From CAZNRY01 sp964575675 (GTDB lineage Bacteria; Eisenbacteria; RBG-16-71-46; CAIMUX01; VGJL01): a stretch of 44,767 bases of DNA. Below are positions 1 through 7,145 of the stretch, piece after piece. The number at the start of each line of letters is the position of its first letter. Positions within the stretch are counted from its first letter, which is position 1. The notes beneath the pieces are model-generated. The model had not been told where the DNA came from. It saw only the letters and a list, made by a program, of their open reading frames with translations, and did not search any database. The position numbers and the translations under genes were made by a program. Location: positions 1 to 44,767 of the forward strand of contig CAZNRY010000007.1 of the NCBI GenBank assembly GCA_964575675.1, in the 5' to 3' direction.

Positions 1-1
1 C

Positions 2-964
2 TCAGGCGGCCTGGTGCTGTGGTGGGGGAACGCGCGCGACTCGTTCCTGTGGGGGGAGGCGGGATTCCTTCTGAACAACCTGATCCTGCTCGGAGGCGCA
101 TTCACGGTTCTTCTGGGGACCTTTTTCCCGATCGTCTCGGAAATCGTCCGGGGGGTGAAGGTGAGCCTCGGGCCGCCGTACTTCAACGCGATCATGACGC
201 CCATCGGACTCGGCCTGCTCTTCCTCGTCGGGGTGGGACCCTTGATCGCCTGGAAGCGAATGAGCCCGCGGGCCCTGATCCGCGCGATGGGCGTTCCGCT
301 CGTCCTGAGCCTCGTGGCCGCGCTGACGCTCCTGCTCGTCGGCGTCCGGCATGCCTATGCGCTCGCCGCCTTTGCGCTCGGTCTCTTCGTCATGGTGACG
401 ATCATCGGCGAGTTCGTTCGCGGAATCCGGGCGAGACGAAAGGACGGCGCGGAGTCGATCCCGCTCGCCCTCGGCCGCCTGATCTGGAGATCGCCGCGGC
501 GCTACGGCGGCTACATCGTTCACGCTGGCGTCGTGATGGTTTTCGTCGGATTCGCGGGGCAGGCGTTCACGAGGGAGTGGGAGAAGACCCTCGTTCCCGG
601 AGAGTCGTTCCGGGCGGCGGGCTACGAGTTGCGCTTCCGGGGGATGGAGGAAAGCAGGGCCCCCGGGGTCGAGTCGGTCCACGCGGACGTCGTGGTCAGC
701 CGGGGGGGCAAGGATCTCATCCTCCTGAAGCCGCATCGGAGTTGGTATGAGAAGGCGGAGCAGCTTTCGACCGAGGTTGCGATCTATTCCACGTGGAAGC
801 ACGACCTCTATCTGATCCTCGCGGGAGTCGACGAGCAGGGCGAGCATGCGAGTTTCAAGCTCTACCTCAATCCGCTGGTGGGTTGGTTCTGGTGGGGGGG
901 CGTCGTGATCTGTCTGGGAGGGCTGCTCGTTCTGATTCCACGGTCAAGGAGGAGCGCGGCGTGA
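2..964 (+). CDS. ccmF: CcmF, cytochrome c heme lyase subunit (5' truncated by window edge)
   Basis: This is the C-terminal 320 residues of a CcmF-type membrane protein; the reading frame runs open to the left edge, and family members are about 650 residues, so roughly half is missing. CcmF works with CcmH to reduce holo-CcmE and ligate heme to apocytochrome c on the outer face of the inner membrane. Visible are FLLNNL followed by a membrane helix and LGTFFPI, two further helices, then RYGGYIVHAG, which carries the conserved histidine near the second heme-ligand region, a periplasmic segment and a last helix (GGVVICLGGLLVLIP). A GTG at 14 could be read as a start, but homology continues upstream of it. 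It heads a ccm operon continuing to 4662. The family call is secure. Confidence 0.9.
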   Translation, partial: SGGLVLWWGNARDSFLWGEAGFLLNNLILLGGAFTVLLGTFFPIVSEIVRGVKVSLGPPYFNAIMTPIGLGLLFLVGVGPLIAWKRMSPRALIRAMGVPLVLSLVAALTLLLVGVRHAYALAAFALGLFVMVTIIGEFVRGIRARRKDGAESIPLALGRLIWRSPRRYGGYIVHAGVVMVFVGFAGQAFTREWEKTLVPGESFRAAGYELRFRGMEESRAPGVESVHADVVVSRGGKDLILLKPHRSWYEKAEQLSTEVAIYSTWKHDLYLILAGVDEQGEHASFKLYLNPLVGWFWWGGVVICLGGLLVLIPRSRRSAA

Positions 965-1024
965 CGGCTCTCGTCTCCGCCGCATCATGGCTGCAATACC
1001 GGGGAGTGATGACGAGGTGAACCA

Positions 1025-1366
1025 GTGATTCTGACGCTCGCGATCCTGATCATTCTTTTGCTCGCATCCCTTGCGTTCGTCGCGCTACCCCTTTTCGGCG
1101 GCCGAAGGACGGCGCGCCGCGAGGAGGACCGGCGCGCGGCGCTCATGGAGCGGGAGATGGCGATCCAGCTCCTTCGTGACATCCAGCACGATCATCTGAC
1201 CGGGAAGATCGACGACGAGGATTTCGCGGCGCAGAAGGCGGCGATCGAGACTCGCGCGATCGCCGAGATGAGGCGTTTCGACGCGCTCGGGGGCGTCGAG
1301 GGAGGAGACTCGATCGAGCTTCTGATCCGCCAAGAGCGGACGAGACTCCAAAGGGAGACGAGGTGA
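1025..1366 (+). CDS. Short CcmI-like membrane protein
   Basis: A 113-residue protein with one N-terminal membrane helix (residues 2-22, rich in I/L) followed by a basic and then charged helical region. The segment LLRDIQHDHLTGKIDDEDF with the following helix matches the pattern seen after the first helix of CcmI/CycH proteins (L-x-D-x-x-x-G-x-I-x-x-x-x-Y/F). Full CcmI has a second helix and a TPR domain that holds apocytochrome; these are absent here. The start is GTG at 1025 with GAGGTG 5 bases upstream. The stop overlaps the next start as TGATG. I infer a role as a scaffold in heme ligation from position between ccmF and ccmA; the function is not proven. Confidence 0.7.
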   Translation: MILTLAILIILLLASLAFVALPLFGGRRTARREEDRRAALMEREMAIQLLRDIQHDHLTGKIDDEDFAAQKAAIETRAIAEMRRFDALGGVEGGDSIELLIRQERTRLQRETR

Positions 1367-2106
1367 TGCAGGCCCGGGCCGCTTCGAATCGGTCGGGGGC
1401 CGGGGCGGCCCCGGCGTTTCAGGCCGTGGCGTGGATTGCGCTGATCGCGGGCGCGCTCGCGGCGCCAGCATTCTGGAGCGCCACTCCGGTCGGCGCCGCG
1501 ACGATCGCCGGGCGCGTGTTCACGGCCGATCACCCTGACTCGATCGCACCGGGCGCGCCGGTTTCGGTCGTCTTCCGGCCTCCGGGGGGAGAGGTGCAGC
1601 GCCTGCAGACGGATGCGGATGCCGAGGGGCACTTCCATTTCGTGGACCTCTCGGCCGATTCTTCGATCGCATATGTCCTGCGGATCGACTTCAAGGGGAT
1701 GCAGTTCTTGAGCTCGCCGATCCGCTTCGAGCCGGGGGAGGACGCCGTCGAGTTCAATGTCCTCATTGCGGGGGGCATGCCGCAGGGAGAGATGCCCTCG
1801 GGGCACCCGAGCGTCCCCAGCGGACCGCCGCAGGGGAGTCCGGTTCGGCCCAACGCGCTCCACACGATCCTCCTGGCCCTCTGGGTCACGATGATCTTCG
1901 CTTTCCTTGCCGCGCTCATCCGCCGGAAATTGCGGCCGGGTGGGGAGCGGGCGCTGCCCGCGGCCGCGCGGGGGTTGGTCCGCGATATCGCGAGCCTCGA
2001 CAACAGCCGCGCGGGAGGCGTGATCGGCGAGGAGGAGTACCGGAAGGTGCGCGAGGGCCTGATGACCCGGTTGCGCGCCTTGATCGGTAAGGAGCAGGGG
2101 ATCTGA
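1366..2106 (+). CDS. Exported carboxypeptidase-regulatory-like domain protein with CcmI-like tail
   Basis: A 246-residue protein. It has an N-terminal signal peptide or anchor (residues about 20-45), then an exported beta-sandwich of the carboxypeptidase-regulatory / CNA-B type (IAGRVFTADHPDSIAPG and onward to EFNVLIAGG). A Pro/Gly-rich linker, a membrane helix (LHTILLALWVTMIFAFLAALI) and a cytoplasmic tail follow. The tail IASLDNSRAGGVIGEEEY repeats the CcmI-type motif of the gene before it. ATG at 1366 overlaps the upstream stop (TGATG); a GTG at 1363 is an alternative. Between ccm genes, the outer domain could hold apocytochrome or another Ccm protein. The domain reading is fair; the function is inference. 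Confidence 0.7.
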   Translation: MQARAASNRSGAGAAPAFQAVAWIALIAGALAAPAFWSATPVGAATIAGRVFTADHPDSIAPGAPVSVVFRPPGGEVQRLQTDADAEGHFHFVDLSADSSIAYVLRIDFKGMQFLSSPIRFEPGEDAVEFNVLIAGGMPQGEMPSGHPSVPSGPPQGSPVRPNALHTILLALWVTMIFAFLAALIRRKLRPGGERALPAAARGLVRDIASLDNSRAGGVIGEEEYRKVREGLMTRLRALIGKEQGI

Positions 2107-2128
2107 GGCCCGCGATCCGGGCCGGGCG

Positions 2129-2894
2129 ATGAACGACGCAATCCAGAACGAGGGGTCGATGCTCCTCGAGGTCTCCGGCCTGAAGAAGNNNNNNNNNNAA
2201 GAAGGACTACGGCGGGCCGCCGGTTCTGCGCTCGGTCTCCTTCTCGCTCGACCGGGGGGAGGGATTGATCCTCCTCGGTCCGAACGGGGCCGGGAAATCG
2301 ACGTTGCTCAGAATCCTCGCCGGCATTCACCGCGCCGGCGGCGGTGTGATCAAGATCAACGGCGCGCGCGCGTCGTTCCGCGACGGAGACGTCCGCAGAC
2401 AGGTCGGCTTCGTCTCGCACGAGACGTTTCTCTATGACGCCCTGACCGCGCGCGAGAACCTCCTCTTTTTCGGCCGGCTCTATGGGGTCACGGAGAAGGG
2501 CGAGATTGCCCGGGCCTTGGAAGAGGTCGGACTTTCGCGATTCGCCGACCGTCCCGTGGGGGGGTTCTCTCGCGGAATGGCCCAGCGGTTGACCCTGGCC
2601 AGGGCGCGCCTGCACCGTCCTCCCCTGCTCCTGCTCGACGAGCCGTTCACAGGGCTCGATCCGGTCGCCGCGGCGGATCTGGAGAACACCCTCCGGGCGT
2701 TTCGGAGTGCGGGCGGGGCGTTCGTGATGGCGACCCACGACCTCGCCCACGTCGTGGGAACCGGGAGTCGTCTCTTGGTCCTCCGAAAGGGACAGATCGT
2801 TCACGCGGAGGACCTTTCGAGGCTTGACGCGGCCGGGCTCGAGCAGGTCTATCGGCGCTATGCGGGCGTCGGGATCGCCGGGGCGGAGGGGTAG
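2129..2894 (+). CDS. ccmA: CcmA, ATPase of the heme/CcmE-release ABC transporter (interrupted by N run)
   Basis: CcmA hydrolyses ATP in the CcmAB(CD) complex to release holo-CcmE. The start at 2129 gives LLEVSGLKK before the N run; after it the frame reads KKDYGGPPVL and continues to the stop at 2894. Walker A is GPNGAGKST, the signature is GGFSRGMAQRL, Walker B is LLLLDEPFTGLD and the switch histidine is in MATHDLAH. The two halves are out of frame only because the gap was written as 10 bases. Deleting the Ns, or the Ns plus one duplicated AAGAAG, restores one frame with normal ABC spacing. I therefore annotate one intact gene of about 250 residues, not a pseudogene. Confidence 0.88.
2189..2198. 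other. Assembly gap (10 Ns) inside ccmA
   Basis: Ten Ns flanked by ...CTGAAGAAG on the left and AAGAAGGAC... on the right. The same AAGAAG on both sides suggests two contig ends that overlap by six bases and were joined by a default-length gap. Protein spacing in ABC ATPases supports LKKDYGG as the true sequence. Confidence 0.9.
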
Positions 2895-2900
2895 GGCGCG

Positions 2901-3581
2901 ATGAGGACGTACCTCGATGCCGTCCTCGCCATTGTCCGAAAGGACATTTTGAGCGAGTGGCGCACCCGCGAGGCGATCGGGTCGATGGCTCTCTTCTCAC
3001 TCCTCGTCGTCGTGATCTTCGGCTTCTGCTTCGAGACGCGACGAGTCGATCTCGAAACCCTCGCTCCGGGGATGCTGTGGGTCGCATTCAGTTTCTCGGG
3101 GGTGTTGGGGCTGGGACATTCGTTTTCGACCGAACGGCACCGGGGCAGCCTGCAGGCCCTCGTTCTCGCGCCGGTCGATCGCAGCGCCATCTTTCTGGGG
3201 AAGATGCTGGGCAATCTCCTCCTGCTCTCGATCGTCGAGGTGGTGACGATCCCTCTGTTCTCGATCCTGCTTCACGTCAGCGTGCTTCCTTGTCTGCCCG
3301 GGTTGGCGCTGGTAACGTTCGCGGCGACCGTCGGATTCACGGCCGTCGGCACGCTTCTCGCCGCCCTGGCGACGAGCAGCCGGATGCGGGAGATGCTTCT
3401 GCCGATCCTGCTCTACCCGATCTGGATCCCGATCCTGCTCGCGGCCGTGCGGGCGACGGGCGGTCTGCTGGCGGGGCAGGGGCTCGGAGAGATCTGGGGT
3501 TGGATGCGGCTGATCCTGGGCTTCGATCTGATTTTCATCACGGCCGGCCTGCTCCTTTTTGACCAAATCCTGGAGGAATGA
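2901..3581 (+). CDS. ccmB: CcmB, membrane subunit of the heme export ABC complex
   Basis: A 226-residue, six-helix membrane protein matching CcmB in length and layout. It has the N-terminal cytoplasmic stretch VRKDILSEWRTREAI, a helix ending in FGFCFE, GMLWVAFSFSGVLGLG, and the RGSLQALVLAPVDRSAIFLGK loop that contacts the ATPase. It pairs with CcmA and CcmC to handle CcmE. It starts 7 bases after the ccmA stop and ends in a 4-base ATGA overlap with ccmC, so the genes are translationally coupled. Confident. Confidence 0.92.
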   Translation: MRTYLDAVLAIVRKDILSEWRTREAIGSMALFSLLVVVIFGFCFETRRVDLETLAPGMLWVAFSFSGVLGLGHSFSTERHRGSLQALVLAPVDRSAIFLGKMLGNLLLLSIVEVVTIPLFSILLHVSVLPCLPGLALVTFAATVGFTAVGTLLAALATSSRMREMLLPILLYPIWIPILLAAVRATGGLLAGQGLGEIWGWMRLILGFDLIFITAGLLLFDQILEE

Positions 3582-4318
3582 ATCGCGTGGCGACTCGCAC
3601 TCTAACCCGGTTCTCGTGGTTCATCGACTCGGTCACGGTGGTCCTGGTCCTCGCGGCATTCTACCTGGCCCTTTTCTACGCCCCGACGGAACGGACGATG
3701 GGCGACGTTCAGAGGATCTTCTACTTCCACGTCCCTTCCGCAATGATGGCCTTCCTCGGCTTTGCAATCGTCATGGTCGCATCGATCGCGTTCCTTGCGA
3801 CCGGATCGCGCCGATGGGATGGGGCCGCGCAGGCGGCGGCCGAGGTCGGATTGCTCTTCTGCACGATCACGCTGCTTACCGGGCCGGTATGGGCGCGGTC
3901 GGCGTGGGGGGTCTGGTGGACATGGGACGCGCGGCTCTCGACGACCCTGATCCTCTGGTTGATCTATGTCGCCTACCTCATGCTGCGCGGCTATATGCGG
4001 GAGGATCTGCGGATGCGCCGTTTTTCGGCGGTCCTCGGGATCCTCGGCGCCCTCGACGTTCCGATCGTCTACTTCTCCGTGAAATGGTGGCGGACGCAGC
4101 ATCCGACGAGCTTCATCATGGAGCGGGAGGGGCTCGACCCGCACATGGCCGTGGCGCTGCGGGTGGGGATGATCGCGATCTTCTTCCTCTTCCTGGCGCT
4201 CCTCGGCAAGAGGATCGCGCTCGAGCGTCTGCGGGCGGCGCGCGACTCGTTGCGCACGGAGGTTGAGATGAGGGAGATGGGTCTCGCGACGACATCGGAC
4301 CCGGGGGGTGAAGCATGA
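3578..4318 (+). CDS. ccmC: CcmC, heme-handling WWD-domain protein
   Basis: CcmC is needed to attach heme to CcmE. The 246-residue protein has six membrane helices, the tryptophan-rich motif SAWGVWWTWDARLS, and the two histidines that flank it in the family, in IFYFHVPSAMM and WWRTQHPTS. The start ATG overlaps the ccmB stop (ATGA), and the stop overlaps the next start in the same way. The C-terminal tail is long and charged. All key residues are present, so it should be functional. Confidence 0.94.
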   Translation: MNRVATRTLTRFSWFIDSVTVVLVLAAFYLALFYAPTERTMGDVQRIFYFHVPSAMMAFLGFAIVMVASIAFLATGSRRWDGAAQAAAEVGLLFCTITLLTGPVWARSAWGVWWTWDARLSTTLILWLIYVAYLMLRGYMREDLRMRRFSAVLGILGALDVPIVYFSVKWWRTQHPTSFIMEREGLDPHMAVALRVGMIAIFFLFLALLGKRIALERLRAARDSLRTEVEMREMGLATTSDPGGEA

Positions 4319-4662
4319 TTCGGCGGACATTCGGGGCGTTCTGCCTCGCCATCTGGATCGGGATCGTGGCGCCTGCGCCCCTGCTGGCGGAGGGGGGATC
4401 GGGCGCGCCCGCTGCGGAGCAGGGCGGGATCGCGCAGATGGAGCCGTCCACACAGACGGGCGATCGGCCGCTCGAACTCGAGAAGCAGAAGATGCGCAGC
4501 CGCTTCCGCTACCTGATGCTCGGGTACGGTCTCATCTGGTTAAGCATCGGGGCCTATCTGATCCAGATGAACCGGCGCGTGGCCCGCGTGGGGCAGGAAA
4601 TCGACGAGCTGAAGGGGAGGTTGGACGACCTGATCCGGGTCGGACGGACGCCCGAGCGCTAG
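4315..4662 (+). CDS. ccmD: CcmD-like small membrane protein with signal peptide
   Basis: A 115-residue protein: an N-terminal signal sequence ending near LLAEGG, a Gly/Ala-rich exported stretch, then RYLMLGYGLIWLSIGAYL as a membrane helix and a basic coiled tail (NRRVARVGQEIDELKGRL). The helix-plus-tail matches CcmD (Y-x-x-x-A/G-Y-G-x-x-W-x-x-x-x-x-Y-L), which stabilises CcmE-heme with CcmC. Typical CcmD is shorter (40-80 residues) and lacks a cleaved leader, so this is an extended form. It overlaps ccmC by ATGA and its stop shares the CTAG at 4659-4662 with the convergent gene. Confidence 0.78.
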   Translation: MIRRTFGAFCLAIWIGIVAPAPLLAEGGSGAPAAEQGGIAQMEPSTQTGDRPLELEKQKMRSRFRYLMLGYGLIWLSIGAYLIQMNRRVARVGQEIDELKGRLDDLIRVGRTPER

Positions 4663-5003
4663 GCCAACCCTCGCGCCGAGCGGATCAGCGGACGCAGGAA
4701 CCATCCGACGAAACGCGCGACGACCCTGTGCGGGCGGTTCTGCTCCCGCTGATCGAGTTGAAAGTAGAGATCGCGAATTGTCTCGCTGAGGCGCTGGTTG
4801 TTCTCCTCCAGGCGGCGGATCGTCTTGCGATCGCAGAGGAGAAGAGGATTGCCCGTGTGGACCGAGTTGTACAGATGGACGAGTCCGTTCAAGGTCTGGC
4901 GCGTCAGCGTCATCTTCCGCGTTTCACGCATGTCGAGGAACCAGGTCTCGGCCTTTTCGTCGAAGCCGAGCATCTCGATCCGGTGGAGTTCGTCGTTCTC
5001 CAT
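4659..5003 (-). CDS. Hypothetical protein, coiled-coil and basic C-terminus
   Basis: A 114-residue protein that I do not recognise. The N-terminal half (LGFDEKAETWFLDMRETR, then TLTRQTLNGLVHLYNSV) looks like a compact alpha/beta or helical domain. Residues about 65-90 form a predicted coiled coil (RRLEENNQRLSETIRDL) and the end is basic and hydrophobic (VARFVGWFLRPLIRSARGL), possibly membrane-associating. ATG at 5003 follows GGGGTG; GTG at 5009 is an alternative start. The amino-acid mix looks genuinely coding. The gene exactly fills the space between its neighbours: its TAG shares CTAG with the ccmD stop, and its start shares CATG with the next plus-strand gene. Confidence 0.68.
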   Translation of the reverse strand: MENDELHRIEMLGFDEKAETWFLDMRETRKMTLTRQTLNGLVHLYNSVHTGNPLLLCDRKTIRRLEENNQRLSETIRDLYFQLDQREQNRPHRVVARFVGWFLRPLIRSARGLA

Positions 5004-5838
5004 GTGCACCCCAGAGTCTGAAGAGCGCCGTCTAAGGGACTCTCCTTGCCGGAAACCGTCAGGGAACCGTAGTTACCGTGTCTGTTCGAGTCAACGAAGG
5101 CGCCGTTGTCCCGCGTTCGCGGCCGCTCTTGTCCTTCTCGCGATCTTCGCATCGCGGACCGCGATCGCCGCTCCCGAAGAGGTCGCCTACGCGACCTCCG
5201 ACGCGTTCCGCATCCTCGCTTCTTACTATCGGCCGCTTGCCCGATCGACTGCAGCAATCGTGATACTCCCCGATCCGAAGGAGGGACGCGGCGCCTGGGG
5301 CGCCCTCGCCGAGTCTCTGTGGGCGGGCGGGTTTCACGTGCTTGTCCCGGACCTTCGGGGGACCGCTCAGAGCGTGATGCAGCGCGGGGTGCGGCGCGAT
5401 CGGGCGCGGTTCACGCAAAGCGAGGCCGCCAATGCCGGGCTGGACGCGGAGGCCGCGCTGCGCTACCTTGGCGGCCTGCCGGACACGGGGATCCGCGCCG
5501 TCGCCTTGATCGCCTCGGGCAACGCGGTGATGACCGTTCCCGGGGCCCGGAGGGCCTCCTCCTGGCGGTCGAGTCGGATTCTGATCTCGCCTTCTCCCGA
5601 TAAGGATTCCGAATCTTGGACGGAGGCGATGCGGAGCGAGGTGGGTGATCTGCTCGTGATCGTCACCAGCCACGATCTGAACGGGATCGACGTGGCCGCG
5701 ACACTGATCCCGGAGGATGGGTCGAAGGAATGCTGGATGATCGAAGGGACGGACCGCGGTCCCGGACTTCTGGTGGCCCGCTCCGATCTGGTGGGCCCGC
5801 TGTCCCGATGGATTCGAGCTTCTCTCTCCTCTCTGTGA
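5002..5838 (+). CDS. Exported alpha/beta-hydrolase-like protein, probably catalytically dead
   Basis: A 278-residue protein with a long arginine-rich leader and a signal peptide (about residues 35-55, ending AIAAP). It then has the order of a dienelactone-hydrolase-like fold: AIVILPDPKEG strand and oxyanion loop, GFHVLVPDLRG, LDAEAALRYL helix, and VALIASGNAV where the nucleophile elbow should be. GxSxG is not intact there, the usual HG before the first helix is PDPKEG, and the catalytic histidine position near the C-terminus reads EGTDRGPGLL, with Arg for His. I infer a binding or structural role. The only in-frame start that includes the whole leader is ATG at 5002; the start is uncertain. 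The 3' end overlaps the next gene by 31 bases. Confidence 0.66.
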   Translation: MCTPESEERRLRDSPCRKPSGNRSYRVCSSQRRRRCPAFAAALVLLAIFASRTAIAAPEEVAYATSDAFRILASYYRPLARSTAAIVILPDPKEGRGAWGALAESLWAGGFHVLVPDLRGTAQSVMQRGVRRDRARFTQSEAANAGLDAEAALRYLGGLPDTGIRAVALIASGNAVMTVPGARRASSWRSSRILISPSPDKDSESWTEAMRSEVGDLLVIVTSHDLNGIDVAATLIPEDGSKECWMIEGTDRGPGLLVARSDLVGPLSRWIRASLSSL

Positions 5839-7145
5839 GACGCCCGCTCGCCGGCGGCGTCCTCGCGCTGGGAGTCTCGCTCGCGTGTCTCGTCACGGCC
5901 CGGGCGGCTGATCCCGCCGTCACCGAGTTCGAGAGAGGCCGCGCGGCATTCGATCGAGGCGAGTATGCAGAAGCGTTGGCTTCCTTCGCCGCGGTTCGTT
6001 GGCGGGCTGGGGACGCCGATCTGCGGCGCCTCGCCGCCGTGAGCCTCGCTCGGTGCGAGGCGGCCGCTTCCGATTCCTTCGTCTGGGATTGGGCCGTGCT
6101 TCCCGCAGACGACCTGGGCAGCCCGGACGGGCTGGACGGCCTTCCCTTCGCGCTGTCTTGGCTGCTGCGGGACGATCTGCAGGCGGCCGGGTTGAAGGCG
6201 GTCGCCCCCTTGGCGCGCGTTGTCCGCGCGCTCGATCGAGGACAGGACGCCGCGCTCGGCGCCGTTTCGACACCGGCGGAAGCCTCACGATTGCCGATCC
6301 AGACGATCGAGGGGCTCAAGGCCCGGCTGGCCCTGATCCCGGGCCCCACGGGCAAGCCCCTCTATGCGGGCGCGATCGACGGCGAGGCGGATGAGGCGAT
6401 GATCGATGCGATCCGTGGACTGCAATCGAGCCTGGGGATCGAGCCCACGGGTGAAGCCGACGCACCGACGATGGGCGCCCTGGCGGAGGCCTACGAGCGG
6501 AGATTGCTCGAACGGCCGCCCGCCGCGAATCCCGCGTCCCTTCCCTCCCTGGCCCGCTCGATCCCTGCGCGGACGCTCGTGCGGTCGACGATGCGGGTGC
6601 GCGAGGGGCGGCTCGTGTTCGGACTGGCCGTCCTGGACGAAAACGGCCGCCCGCTCTACGGTCCCGTCGAGTCGGCCGGTTCGCTCGAGGGGGCGGCCGG
6701 AATCGTCCGCGAGGCGCTGCGCGAGCTGATCGACCTCATCCCGGCGGGGGAGGCCGATCCTAGTGCATTTCGGATCGATCCCCCCTCGTCGCTGGGAGAG
6801 CTTCAGGAAGCAGGGCGATGGGCACTCCTGCGTTCGCGCGGCGAGGCGTCGCTCGCGCGGACGCGGGGCCAGGCCCTCCGGGATGCGAACCCGGGATGGG
6901 ACCGGGTAGCGGCGGCGGTCGATGCGGATCGAGCGGGCGGCTCGATGATCCGCCTCTGGGAGGAGCGGTGGCGCAGGCAGCTGCTCGTCGTCTCCCCGGG
7001 CGATCAAGAGCCCATGATCGATCGCTGCGATCGCTTCTCGAGCGACCTTCCGGCGATCGACGCCCCGAGTTGTTCCAGCCGCCGCGGCGCCGTGGGCATT
7101 CTCGGGGAGACGGGGCGGCTTCGCATCGAGGGGAGTTTCCCGTGA
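5808..7145 (+). CDS. Exported TPR / peptidoglycan-binding protein, CsgG-like halves
   Basis: A 445-residue secreted protein with a signal peptide (residues 10-34). Residues 38-85 look like a TPR-type helical pair (FERGRAAFDRGEYAEALASF). Residues 91-144 (WAVLPADDL ... LSWLLRDDLQAAGLKAV) resemble the first half of CsgG/FlgO-type folds. Residues 189-231 form a peptidoglycan-binding-1 module (AIDGEADEAMIDAIRGLQ ... TMGALAEAY). Residues 253-311 (TLVRSTMRVREGRLVFGLAV ... VREALRELIDL) resemble the second half. The CsgG-like reading is inference from pattern; the PGBD is clearer. The start overlaps the upstream gene and the stop overlaps the next start (GTGA), so the gene lies in a coupled envelope operon. 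Confidence 0.7.
   Translation: MDSSFSLLSVRRPLAGGVLALGVSLACLVTARAADPAVTEFERGRAAFDRGEYAEALASFAAVRWRAGDADLRRLAAVSLARCEAAASDSFVWDWAVLPADDLGSPDGLDGLPFALSWLLRDDLQAAGLKAVAPLARVVRALDRGQDAALGAVSTPAEASRLPIQTIEGLKARLALIPGPTGKPLYAGAIDGEADEAMIDAIRGLQSSLGIEPTGEADAPTMGALAEAYERRLLERPPAANPASLPSLARSIPARTLVRSTMRVREGRLVFGLAVLDENGRPLYGPVESAGSLEGAAGIVREALRELIDLIPAGEADPSAFRIDPPSSLGELQEAGRWALLRSRGEASLARTRGQALRDANPGWDRVAAAVDADRAGGSMIRLWEERWRRQLLVVSPGDQEPMIDRCDRFSSDLPAIDAPSCSSRRGAVGILGETGRLRIEGSFP

Noticed and set aside
961..1020. A 19-codon GTG frame overlapping the ccmF stop
   Set aside because: Too short, no family features; more likely spacer before the CcmI-like gene.
2129..2437. ccmA read as two genes or as a frameshifted pseudogene
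   Set aside because: The frame break coincides with the 10-base N run whose length is arbitrary.
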